This document shows positions 8,106 through 16,143 of a stretch of DNA of 64,000 bases, in pieces. This DNA comes from an uncultured Porphyromonadaceae bacterium (GTDB lineage: Bacteria; Bacteroidota; Bacteroidia; Bacteroidales; Muribaculaceae), in NCBI GenBank assembly GCA_902491515.1, contig CABUIC010000001.1, forward strand, positions 1-64,000, written 5' to 3'. Positions within the stretch are counted from its first letter, which is position 1. Each line of letters opens with the position of its first letter. The position numbers and the translations under genes are program-made. The notes below the pieces were generated by a model. It did no database searches. It saw only the letters and a program-made list of their open reading frames with translations, and had not been told where the DNA came from.

Positions 8106-8137
8106 AGCCCCCGGACCGTTTTTTCGGCCCAGGGGCT
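8106..8137 (+). terminator. Hairpin after the biotin enzyme gene
   Basis: AGCCCC (8106-8111) pairs with GGGGCT (8132-8137), with a further short GC stem around a TTTTTT loop. It lies 25 nt after the stop codon. There is no long T run after the stem, so efficiency is uncertain. The TTTG at its end doubles as the -33 box of the next promoter. Confidence 0.6.
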
Positions 8138-8167
8138 TTGCTGTATGAAGAAATTTTCGTATCTTTG
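8137..8167 (+). promoter_or_regulatory. Promoter of the AraC-type regulator gene
   Basis: TTTG at 8137-8140, a 19-nt spacer and TATCTTTG at 8160-8167 match both elements of the Bacteroidetes housekeeping promoter. The ATG follows 18 nt after the -7 box. Confidence 0.8.
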
Positions 8168-8184
8168 TGGTATACTGAAAAATA

Positions 8185-9213
8185 ATGGAGCTGAACTACA
8201 TTTATTTCATCTATGGGCTATGCTGCATGTTCTATCTCATGATGGCATGGCTCTTTCTGCGCAAAAAAGACAACCGTCCTGCCGGATTTGTGGCGGCACT
8301 CATGGTTATAATCGAAATCGGATGCGTCAAGGACCTCTTTTTCCTCTCCGAGCCGGTTTACAAAATCCGCCATCTCTGGACTGTAATGACCGCTCTCGAT
8401 ATGGTTGCGGTTCCCCTCTATGTCTTCGTTCTCAAAGAGCTTTGCCGCCCCGGAAGTGTAACGCGGAAAACTGTCTTCTGGCAAATTGCGCCATTTGTAG
8501 TCCTCCCCGCGCTCTATATCATAACTTCCCTCAGTCTCTTCTATATAATTGAGGTTGTATGGGCTGCAGCCTATGGATTGTTTTATGCCGTGTGGACTAT
8601 TTTTGCCATTCCCCGCTACAACAGGTTGCTGAAACAGCAGTTTTCTTATGAGGAAAACATAAATCTCGAGTGGTTGAAAAGCATCCTCGCGTTTTTCTTC
8701 CTCATCCTCTCGCTTTGGATTTTAGACAGCGTATTCATCAGCATCGATATCGAGGCCGTCTATCTTGTCGCTGCGATGGTGCAGTGGATGTTCCTCGGTT
8801 ATTTCATCTACCGCCATGAAACGGTAATCGGCGAACTGCGTGCTCCGGAGGAAATTACGGACGACCATCTTTCCGAGGAGTCGCAGATGTCGATTAACAT
8901 CCGGAAACTCTTCGACGAGGAGAAAGTCTTCCTCAATCTCAACCTCAAGCTCGCCGATGTCGCCGCGAAGGTCGGCAGCAACCGCACCTACGTCAGCCGT
9001 TTCTTCAATTCCGAGCAGAACACGACCTTCTTCGACTTCGTCAACGGCTACCGTGTGGCCTACGCCGAGGAGCTGCTGAAAACTTCCGACGAGAAGATTG
9101 AAATCATAGCCGAAAAATCGGGCTTCAACTCCCGTCAGGCATTTCACAGGGTGTTCTCAAAGATAAAAGGCGAGACTCCTGAGAAATTCCGGTGTCGCAT
9201 CGCAAAAGATTGA
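8185..9213 (+). CDS. Membrane-anchored AraC-family transcriptional regulator
   Basis: The first roughly 210 residues hold about six or seven hydrophobic helices (for example IYGLCCMFYLMMAWLFL, FVVLPALYIITSLSLF, ILAFFFLILSLWIL). The C-terminal 100 residues form an AraC-type double helix-turn-helix: LKLADVAAKVGSNRTYVSR, then IEIIAEKSGFNSRQAFHRVF and the family ending KGETPEKFR. Such proteins sense a signal at the membrane and bind DNA with the cytoplasmic tail; the ligand is unknown. The gene has its own strong promoter. The unknown membrane protein gene 152 nt downstream is the nearest candidate target, which is inference only. Confidence 0.85.
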   Translation: MELNYIYFIYGLCCMFYLMMAWLFLRKKDNRPAGFVAALMVIIEIGCVKDLFFLSEPVYKIRHLWTVMTALDMVAVPLYVFVLKELCRPGSVTRKTVFWQIAPFVVLPALYIITSLSLFYIIEVVWAAAYGLFYAVWTIFAIPRYNRLLKQQFSYEENINLEWLKSILAFFFLILSLWILDSVFISIDIEAVYLVAAMVQWMFLGYFIYRHETVIGELRAPEEITDDHLSEESQMSINIRKLFDEEKVFLNLNLKLADVAAKVGSNRTYVSRFFNSEQNTTFFDFVNGYRVAYAEELLKTSDEKIEIIAEKSGFNSRQAFHRVFSKIKGETPEKFRCRIAKD

Positions 9214-9218
9214 AAATC

Positions 9219-9238
9219 AACAAAACGTATATTTTGTT
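9219..9238 (+). terminator. Weak hairpin after the AraC-type gene
   Basis: AACAAAA (9219-9225) pairs with TTTTGTT (9232-9238) around a 6-nt loop, immediately after the stop codon. The stem is AT-rich and not followed by more T residues, so this is a tentative terminator. Confidence 0.35.
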
Positions 9239-9327
9239 ACAGCTGTTTTACTCATTGCGACAAGTTAATTACCCCGAATGTTGCCCGAGTTGTATTGATT
9301 GTTACTGAATTGGAGCGGCCGGATGGC

Positions 9328-9335
9328 TAATTTTG
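9328..9335 (+). promoter_or_regulatory. Bacteroidetes -7 box before the 384-aa membrane protein gene
   Basis: TAATTTTG followed by C matches the -7 consensus, 30 nt before the ATG at 9366. No convincing TTTG lies at the right distance, which leaves room for an activator such as the upstream AraC-type regulator. Apart from this box and the hairpin at 9219, I see nothing in the 152-nt gap. Confidence 0.55.
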
Positions 9336-9365
9336 CATCAACCTCTAAACCAATCACTATAACTC

Positions 9366-10520
9366 ATGAAAAAACTGTTAGCCACATTTCTCGCATTCCT
9401 CGGGCTTCTGCTGCCTTCAGGCGCAAGTGCCCAGCTCTACGTCACTGACAACGCTTTCGAGGACTCCGTCGAGGTTCATCCCATCACCGTGTCTGAAAAA
9501 AGCGGCGCGGAAATCCCCGGTATCAGCGACCGGAAAATACCCGTAGATACCAAAATCCAGATTACCGGTCAGCTTATCGGCAACGAGAGCTACGGACGTC
9601 TTATGCTCGACGGTAAGGAATATGCCATTCATAGTTCCGACATTATCTTCAGCGATGATAACCCCGAGGGGGTAGAGGATACTTTCGGGAATACCCGTGA
9701 GCGCACGAACCATTCCGCAATCTACAAGTTCTATGCCGGACCGATTCCCTACACTCTGATATGTATCCTTTTCGTTGCAGCCATGGCCTTCATGTTCGTG
9801 GGCATCCGCGTGCAATCCGCCCGTAATCTCGCACTCAAGGTCGTGCCCGCCTGCATCATTGTGGCTTCTATCCTTGAGATTGTAGCTCTTTATACTATGG
9901 GCAACACTGCCTTCTGGTGGTGTTCACCGGAGCGCTACGGCTTCTTCGGCTCGCTCTTCCGTGCCATTCCCTTCGTGGTGTTCGTTGCCTTCCAGATCTT
10001 CAGCATCAAGTTCTACAAGCAGCTTCTCCTTGGTCCTGACTCCGAGGAAGACCTCTCGCTCAAGCCCATGGCCATCAGCATAGCCGTCAGCCTTCCTGCG
10101 CTAATCGTGGTTGCGATTGTCTGCGCATTGCTCAAAGTCCCCAACGCACTGATGACTATATTCTGCCTCGTGGCTTTCTTCGCTACACTCGGCATAGGTC
10201 TGCGTAAGTCCACTAAAGAGAATATCGCCGTCCTCGGCCGCACGGCCGGAATTGCCTTCACGGTCTTCGCCGCGGTCTATATCGTTGGTACACTCGTTGC
10301 TCTCTGGGGCCTGATTGTAGTTATCTTCAAGCTGATAATCCAGATTCTGATGATTCTCGCCGCCATCGTCGGCGCGGCCTTCGTGATGGGACAGAACTCC
10401 GGCAGCGGTTCGTCTCAGCCCCGTCAAATGTTCTATGATAAGAGCGGCAACGCTCATTATTTTGCGGCAGACCGCGACAGCGCCAATAAGAAAATTGATG
10501 AAAAGCGCGCCAACAGCTAA
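9366..10520 (+). CDS. Polytopic membrane protein with signal peptide, unknown function
   Basis: The 384-aa product starts with a signal peptide (MKKLLATFLAFLGLLLPSGASA, cleavage likely after ASA). About 100 extracytoplasmic residues follow that may form a small beta-barrel domain (KIQITGQLIGNESYGRLMLDG). After residue 120 there are about seven hydrophobic helices, including YTLICILFVAAMAFMFVG and LIIQILMILAAIVGAAFVMG, and then a hydrophilic tail ending in KKIDEKRANS. I do not recognise a family. The layout suggests a periplasmic sensing or ligand domain fixed to an inner-membrane module. It has its own promoter box and a strong terminator, so it is a single-gene unit beside the AraC-type regulator. 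Confidence 0.75.
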   Translation: MKKLLATFLAFLGLLLPSGASAQLYVTDNAFEDSVEVHPITVSEKSGAEIPGISDRKIPVDTKIQITGQLIGNESYGRLMLDGKEYAIHSSDIIFSDDNPEGVEDTFGNTRERTNHSAIYKFYAGPIPYTLICILFVAAMAFMFVGIRVQSARNLALKVVPACIIVASILEIVALYTMGNTAFWWCSPERYGFFGSLFRAIPFVVFVAFQIFSIKFYKQLLLGPDSEEDLSLKPMAISIAVSLPALIVVAIVCALLKVPNALMTIFCLVAFFATLGIGLRKSTKENIAVLGRTAGIAFTVFAAVYIVGTLVALWGLIVVIFKLIIQILMILAAIVGAAFVMGQNSGSGSSQPRQMFYDKSGNAHYFAADRDSANKKIDEKRANS

Positions 10521-10540
10521 AACACCTCCTTCATAACTCG

Positions 10541-10581
10541 AAAACCGTCCATCGGTCAACTGCGGCCGGAGGACGGTTTTT
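10541..10581 (+). terminator. Intrinsic terminator
   Basis: AAAACCGTCC (10541-10550) pairs perfectly with GGACGGTTTT (10571-10580) and is followed by a further T. It ends the transcript of the 384-aa membrane protein. Confidence 0.85.
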
Positions 10582-10633
10582 GCATATCGTGTGCGGATGA
10601 GGGCCGTGGCACGGCTTTTTGCCCGAAAAATCG

Positions 10634-10641
10634 TAACTTTG
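10634..10641 (+). promoter_or_regulatory. Bacteroidetes -7 box of the metal efflux operon
   Basis: TAACTTTG followed by C lies 28 nt before the ATG at 10669. The earlier in-frame ATG at 10591 lies upstream of this box and so is not the start. No good TTTG -33 element is present, which would fit a metal-responsive activator, though none is encoded nearby. Confidence 0.6.
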
Positions 10642-10668
10642 CATACGGTAAAACCCTCTCATACGACT

Positions 10669-11817
10669 ATGCAAGGTAATTTTTTCAGGATATTGGGCCT
10701 TATGGGCCTGACTTTGGCTTTCGGAGCCTGCCACAACCATGCCTCTGACGGGCATGACCATGAATCGGAAACAAAAGAAGCCCACAAGGATGGGGCGACC
10801 TCCGGCGACGACATTGTACTCGAGCCCGAAATGGCACTCCGTTTCGGAGTGGAATGCGACACGGTCCGTAGCGGAGCTTTCTCCGAGGCACTGAAAGTGT
10901 CCGGGCGCGTGCTCGCCACAGGCAATGAGCTCGCCGTGGTTTCGGCGCCGACAGCCGGTATCGTAAGTTTCTCCCGCGATATGGTTCCGGGAAAGAAAGT
11001 GCCGCGCGGAGCCCGCATCGCTTCTGTCCGCACCGGCGCCACCACAGGCGGAGATGCCAATCAGGCAGCCAAGGCCGCTCTCGATGCCGCGAAACGTGAG
11101 CTTGACAGACTAAAGCCCCTCTACGACCAACGCCTCGTCACCGCCTCGGAATACAACGCCGCTCTTGCTGCCTATGAGTCGGCTCGTGCCGGATTTTCGG
11201 CTTCCGCGGCTTCCGGCGCGGCTTCTGCCCCGATTTCGGGAGTGATAGTAAGCCTTGACGTGGCCGAAGGACAGTATGTGGAAGCCGGTGCGCCGCTTGC
11301 GTCCATGGCATCCGACAAGGAGATTACTCTCCGCGTGGACCTTCCGCGCAGGATGGCCTCGCGTATGGGGACATTCACGGACCTGCGCCTGGCACTCGCT
11401 GACGTCGGGACGGTCCTCGTGTCCGAGCTCGGCGGCAAGCGCTCGGGGGCCTCTTCCGCGGCCTCGGGCAACAATGCCTCGGCATATGTGCCGATGTACT
11501 TCAGCGTTCCCGCCGCTTCCGCAGGGCTCCTGACCGGCGGAGGATTCGAGGGATGGCTTCTCGGCTCGGGCCGTGAGGATGTCACGGCAATTCCCGTCTC
11601 GGCGCTTTCTGAGCAGATGGGGGATTTCTTCGTGTACGAGCGTCTCGACGAGGACTGCTACCGCAAGCTGCCCGTCGTCGTAGGCTCCTCGGACGGGGAG
11701 CGCGTGGAGGTCGGCGGTCTCAGGCCCGGAACTGTAATAGTCACACAGGGCGTGACCACCCTTCGCCTATCTGAAAACGCCAAGGCGGTTCCCGAAGGCC
11801 ATTCACACAACCATTGA
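10669..11817 (+). CDS. RND efflux periplasmic adaptor lipoprotein, metal type (CusB/CzcB-like)
   Basis: This 382-aa membrane-fusion protein links an inner-membrane RND pump to an outer-membrane channel. The signal sequence ends in a lipobox (LAFGAC, Cys21), so it should be a lipoprotein. Directly after the cysteine is a His-rich stretch (HNHASDGHDHE), and the last residues are GHSHNH; both are likely metal-binding. The core has the lipoyl/hairpin layout of the family, with a coiled-coil segment around AAKAALDAAKRELDRLK. It is the first of three genes; the pump gene starts 12 nt after its stop. Confidence 0.9.
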   Translation: MQGNFFRILGLMGLTLAFGACHNHASDGHDHESETKEAHKDGATSGDDIVLEPEMALRFGVECDTVRSGAFSEALKVSGRVLATGNELAVVSAPTAGIVSFSRDMVPGKKVPRGARIASVRTGATTGGDANQAAKAALDAAKRELDRLKPLYDQRLVTASEYNAALAAYESARAGFSASAASGAASAPISGVIVSLDVAEGQYVEAGAPLASMASDKEITLRVDLPRRMASRMGTFTDLRLALADVGTVLVSELGGKRSGASSAASGNNASAYVPMYFSVPAASAGLLTGGGFEGWLLGSGREDVTAIPVSALSEQMGDFFVYERLDEDCYRKLPVVVGSSDGERVEVGGLRPGTVIVTQGVTTLRLSENAKAVPEGHSHNH

Positions 11818-11829
11818 TTCCTACGAGTC

Positions 11830-14800
11830 ATGCTGAACAGAATAATCCAGGCTTCGCTCCGCAACAGGCTGACCGTGATTGGCCTCACCTGTGTGCTGCT
11901 TGTGGCGGGAGTAATCACGCTCCTGCGCATGGACGTGGATATTTTCCCCGACCTCAACGCCCCGACCGTAGTGTTGATGACCGAAGCTCCGGGCCTCGCC
12001 GCAGAGGAGGTGGAAACGCTTGTCACCTATCCGGTGGAGACTTCCGTTAACGGCTCGAACGGCGTGCGCCGCGTGCGCTCGTCGTCGACTGTCGGTTTCT
12101 CCGTAGTATGGGTGGAATTCGACTGGGGCACGGATGTCTACCGCGCCCGTCAGATTGTGGCCGAAAGGCTCGAAAGCATGGCCGCGGACCTCCCCGCCGG
12201 GGTTTCTAAGCCGGTCATGGGGCCTCAGTCCTCGATTCTCGGAGAGGTGATGATTATAGGCTTCACCGCCGACTCCACAAGTATGCTCGACCTCCGGAGG
12301 CTCGTCGACACCGCTGTGCGTCCCCGCTTGCTCGCGCTCGGGGGGGTGTCGCAGGTGAGTGTGATTGGCGGCGAGGCTCCGGAATACCAGATAAAGCTTG
12401 ATCCCGGACGCATGAGGCAGTATGGCGTCACCCTCTCAGAACTGATGGATGCCGCGGAAGGGCTCAACGACAACGCCCGGGGAGGCATAGTATATGACTT
12501 TGGCAACGAATACATCGTCAAGGCGCGGCTGAACAGCAAGTCGCCCGAAGACCTGGCGGCATCCGTAGTGCGCTCAAATCCTGCAACAGGCGAGATTATT
12601 ACAATCGGGGATGTAGCCGATGTGGAAATCGACGCCCGACGCCCGATGACCGGTATCGCGAGTGTCGAAGGAACTCCGGCCGTGCTTGTGACGGTGACCA
12701 AGCAGCCCGAACAGGGGACATTGAGCCTCACGGAGAATATCGACAGCGAGCTCGCCGACATCGCCGCTTCGCTCCCGAAGGACGTCCATATGAATGCGGA
12801 TATTTTCCGCCAGAGCGATTTTATCGACGCTTCCGTGACAAACCTCCAGCGCTCGCTCTTCGAAGGCTCGCTCTTCGTGATAATAATTCTTTTCCTTTTC
12901 CTGATGAACATTCGCACGACGGTAATTTCCGTCGTGGCCATTCCGCTGTCGATTATTGTCACTGTCCTGGCCCTCAACTTTATGGGCTACAGCATAAACA
13001 CCATGGTGCTCGGAGGAATAGCCATAGCGATAGGCTGTCTTGTCGACGATGCCATCGTCGACGTCGAGAATGTCTACAAGCGCCTGAGACAGAACCGCGA
13101 GTTGCCTCCCGACCGACGCAAGACAACTCTCGACGTTGTGTACCATGCCTCGGCCGAGGTCCGCACACCGATATTCAACTCCACCCTTATTATAGTAGCC
13201 GCATTCCTGCCTCTGTTCTTCCTGACAGGCATAGAAGGCCGACTCCTGCGGCCTCTCGGCGTGTCTTTCATTGTCGCCCTTGCGGCATCGACAGTCGTGG
13301 CCCTTACGCTCACTCCCGTGCTATGCTCCTATCTGCTCGGCGGCTCGAAGAAGGACACGGATAAAAGCGGGTGCGAGCCTAAACTCGCGGCCTGGTTGAA
13401 AAAGGCATATGTCAGGACGCTCCGCGGCGCTCTCGCTCATACCCGAGCCCTCCTCATAGCAACAGGCGTGGCGTTCATCGGGGCGCTTGTGCTCTTCTTC
13501 AATCTCGGACGCAGCTTCCTGCCTCCGTTCAACGAAGGCTCCTTTACCATCAACATCAGTGCGCTCCCGGGCATTTCCCTCGAGGAGAGCGACCGGATTG
13601 GCCGGGAGGCCGAGAAAATCATCATGGAGATTCCCGAGATACGCACCGTGGCCCGCAAGACCGGACGCGCTGAGCTTGACGAGCACTCGCAGGGCGCTAA
13701 CGGTTCGGAAATCGAGGCGCCCTATGTGCTCGACAAGGGGCGCACCCGCGCGGAACTCAGCGCCGAGCTCCGCCATCGTCTCGGCGAGCTCCCCGGTGTG
13801 GTTGTCGAGGTGGGTCAGCCTATATCCCACCGCATAGACGCGATGCTTTCCGGCACTCAGGCTCAGATTGCCATAAAGATTTTCGGTCCCGAGCTGCCGA
13901 AACTTACAGCTCTCGGCCACGACATTCAGAAAATCATCAAGGGTGTTCCCGGAGTGGTCGATGCCAACGTCGAGCAGTTGATCGAGCGTCCGGAAATAGT
14001 CATCACCCCGAAGCGGGAGATGCTGGCGATGTACGGAGTCAGGATGGCGGACTTCAACAGGGCCGTCAGTGTGGCCCTTGGTGGTGAAGGTGTCTCGCAG
14101 GTGTTCGACGGCGGGTTCAGCTACGACGTATCCGTGGTCCTTGATCCCAGATACAGGAAGAGCCTCGAGGATATCCGCGCGCTCACAGTGGACGGTGCCG
14201 AAGGCCCGGTGGCTCTCACGGAACTGGCCGACATCTCTTCGACGAGCGGACCGAACGGAATCAACCGCGAGAACGTGCGCCGTCGCCTGACAGTCTCGGC
14301 AAATGTCGAGGGCCGCGACCTCCGCGGGACGGTCGATGAAATCAGAAAGGAAATAGACTCGCGCCTCGACATGCCCGAAGGTTATTTCCTGAGCTACGGA
14401 GGCCAGTTCGAGAGCGAGGCTCAGGCATCGCGGACTTTGCTCTGGGCTTCCCTTGGCGCCCTGCTTGTCATTTTCATGCTCCTTTACAGCGAGTTCAGGA
14501 ACGTGGGCCAGTCTCTCACCATCCTGCTTAACATGCCGCTGGCGCTGATAGGCGCCGTCATCCTGCTTTTCGTCGTCGACGGTGAGATGAACATTCCGGC
14601 GATAATCGGGTTTATCTCCCTGATGGGTATCACCACGCGCAACGGAATGCTGCTCATGAGTCGCTATAACCGCCTCCGGACCGAGGGCGAATCTCTCGAC
14701 GAGCGGATTGTCAACGGTTCCTCCGACCGCCTTCTCCCAATAGTCATGACGACTCTGACCTCTGCGCTTGCTCTTGTGCCCATAGCCCTTGGTGGCGACG

Positions 14801-14919
14801 AACCCGGTAATGAAATCCAGTCCCCTATGGCCATAGTAATTCTCGGTGGCCTTATATCCAGCACAATACTCAATGTCTACATCGTACCTGCCGTCTATCG
14901 GCTCCTGCAGAAAGATTAA
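11830..14919 (+). CDS. Heavy-metal RND efflux pump, CzcA/CusA family
   Basis: The 1029-aa inner-membrane proton antiporter exports metal cations from periplasm or cytoplasm through the adaptor and channel. It shows the heavy-metal RND signatures: N-terminal SLRNRLTVIG, the DIFPDLNAPTV segment after helix 1, and the helix-4 motif with paired acidic residues (AIGCLVDDAIVDVENV) used for proton relay. Length and 12-helix organisation are as expected. The metal cannot be read from the sequence, although the His-rich adaptor favours Zn, Co, Ni or Cu(I). Its last 47 nt overlap the start of the outer-membrane channel gene. Confidence 0.95.
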   Translation: MLNRIIQASLRNRLTVIGLTCVLLVAGVITLLRMDVDIFPDLNAPTVVLMTEAPGLAAEEVETLVTYPVETSVNGSNGVRRVRSSSTVGFSVVWVEFDWGTDVYRARQIVAERLESMAADLPAGVSKPVMGPQSSILGEVMIIGFTADSTSMLDLRRLVDTAVRPRLLALGGVSQVSVIGGEAPEYQIKLDPGRMRQYGVTLSELMDAAEGLNDNARGGIVYDFGNEYIVKARLNSKSPEDLAASVVRSNPATGEIITIGDVADVEIDARRPMTGIASVEGTPAVLVTVTKQPEQGTLSLTENIDSELADIAASLPKDVHMNADIFRQSDFIDASVTNLQRSLFEGSLFVIIILFLFLMNIRTTVISVVAIPLSIIVTVLALNFMGYSINTMVLGGIAIAIGCLVDDAIVDVENVYKRLRQNRELPPDRRKTTLDVVYHASAEVRTPIFNSTLIIVAAFLPLFFLTGIEGRLLRPLGVSFIVALAASTVVALTLTPVLCSYLLGGSKKDTDKSGCEPKLAAWLKKAYVRTLRGALAHTRALLIATGVAFIGALVLFFNLGRSFLPPFNEGSFTINISALPGISLEESDRIGREAEKIIMEIPEIRTVARKTGRAELDEHSQGANGSEIEAPYVLDKGRTRAELSAELRHRLGELPGVVVEVGQPISHRIDAMLSGTQAQIAIKIFGPELPKLTALGHDIQKIIKGVPGVVDANVEQLIERPEIVITPKREMLAMYGVRMADFNRAVSVALGGEGVSQVFDGGFSYDVSVVLDPRYRKSLEDIRALTVDGAEGPVALTELADISSTSGPNGINRENVRRRLTVSANVEGRDLRGTVDEIRKEIDSRLDMPEGYFLSYGGQFESEAQASRTLLWASLGALLVIFMLLYSEFRNVGQSLTILLNMPLALIGAVILLFVVDGEMNIPAIIGFISLMGITTRNGMLLMSRYNRLRTEGESLDERIVNGSSDRLLPIVMTTLTSALALVPIALGGDEPGNEIQSPMAIVILGGLISSTILNVYIVPAVYRLLQKD

Positions 14920-16072
14920 ACTCGCGCTCATTATCCTCGGGGCGCTTGCATCCCCGGCGGTTTCTGCCGGAGACAGTTTTGACGATATAGTCGCAGGCGT
15001 TCTCGCTTCTGATCCTGCCTTCAAGGCCGAGCGTCTGCGCATGGCCGCGGAAATAGAGACCTTGCGGGCGGAGAACTCCCTTGAGAATCCTGAAGTAGAT
15101 TTCGGCTACAAATGGGGGCAGGGGAGCACGCACGAGAACAAGTGGGAGATTTCCGTGAGCCAGAGCTTCGACTGGCCCGGAGTCTATGCCTCCCGGCGTC
15201 GGGCAATCCACAGCCGGCAGATGGCCGCGGAGGCCTCCCTACGGGCATGGCGCAATGCCCGGGGAGCCGAAATCCGCAAGCTCCTTGTCGATTACGTGTC
15301 CGCCCGCAGACGCCTGCGGATTAACGAGGAATACTCAAGAAATGTCGATTCAGTCTATGCCTTTTCCGAAAGAATGTATGAGAAGAGGCAGCTCACCGTT
15401 CTCGACTACCGAAAGGCCCGTATAGAACGCGAGCTCGCGAGGGCCCGCGTTACGGAGGCCCAGGCGGTGCTGAAGAGTTGCGAGGCCGGAATACGTGCGC
15501 TCGCGGGCGGGGAGACCGTCGACCTCACCGGACTTGATGAATATCCGTCGTCCCTCCTTCCGGACTCCGAGCTTGCGGAATCCCCGCGTCTCGGCGCCGC
15601 CAAATGGAATATACTTGCGGCGGAGGCTGATGCCCAGGCCGCATCCCGCTCGCTTTTCCCGGGTTTCTCCGTAGGATATGTCCACGAAGTCGAGGGGAGT
15701 GAGCATTTCAACGGTATTTCCGTCGGTCTGACATTGCCTGTCTGGAAAGGAAGAAAAGAGAAGATAGCCGCGAAGATTCTGGCGGAAGCCTCCGCGGAGA
15801 ATGCGGAAATGACCCGCCGCGAAATCCTCGCCGCCATGGAGGCAGGCAGGGGCGAGGCTCTTGCTCTCGACTCGAAAGCTTCGGACCTTGAACGGGCGCT
15901 TGGCGACGGGCAGGAATATCGCGCGCTTCTCGACCGCTCGCTCGAGGGCGGAGCGATTACATTCTTCCAGTATCTTGACGAACTGAACCTCCTCCTCGAC
16001 GCTAATCTTACAGTCGAGGAGCTGCGGGCCAAAGCCGCATCAATCCGTGAGGAAATAAGAGGAAAGCTTTAA
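14873..16072 (+). CDS. TolC-family outer-membrane efflux protein (CzcC/CusC-like)
   Basis: The 399-aa product completes the tripartite metal pump. It has long amphipathic coiled-coil helices typical of TolC proteins (for example residues following AVLKSCEAGIRALAGG and the final SKASDLERALGDGQEYRALL) and a signal sequence around KLALIILGALASPAVSA. ATG 14873 is chosen because it puts about 14 residues before the hydrophobic core; it overlaps the pump gene by 47 nt, and an upstream ATG at 14846 would overlap by 74. The true start could also be a non-ATG codon nearer the signal sequence. Translational coupling to the pump is likely. Confidence 0.88.
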   Translation: MSTSYLPSIGSCRKIKLALIILGALASPAVSAGDSFDDIVAGVLASDPAFKAERLRMAAEIETLRAENSLENPEVDFGYKWGQGSTHENKWEISVSQSFDWPGVYASRRRAIHSRQMAAEASLRAWRNARGAEIRKLLVDYVSARRRLRINEEYSRNVDSVYAFSERMYEKRQLTVLDYRKARIERELARARVTEAQAVLKSCEAGIRALAGGETVDLTGLDEYPSSLLPDSELAESPRLGAAKWNILAAEADAQAASRSLFPGFSVGYVHEVEGSEHFNGISVGLTLPVWKGRKEKIAAKILAEASAENAEMTRREILAAMEAGRGEALALDSKASDLERALGDGQEYRALLDRSLEGGAITFFQYLDELNLLLDANLTVEELRAKAASIREEIRGKL

Positions 16073-16087
16073 GAGCTATAATAAAAA

Positions 16088-16114
16088 CCGCCGCACGGGA
16101 GTTCCATGCGGCGG
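16088..16114 (+). terminator. Terminator hairpin after the efflux operon
   Basis: CCGCCGCA (16088-16095) pairs with TGCGGCGG (16107-16114) around an 11-nt loop, flanked by an A run and a T-rich sequence. It lies between the convergent efflux operon and the amylase gene and can serve both. Confidence 0.75.
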
Positions 16115-16143
16115 CTTCTTTATGCTTTTTATGACGGGGAGAA

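Noticed and set aside
13321..15042. Long antisense reading frame (573 codons) opposite the metal pump and channel genes
   Set aside because: It lacks any recognisable domain and mirrors the GC-rich codon bias of the real genes; the sense strand has clear RND and TolC motifs.
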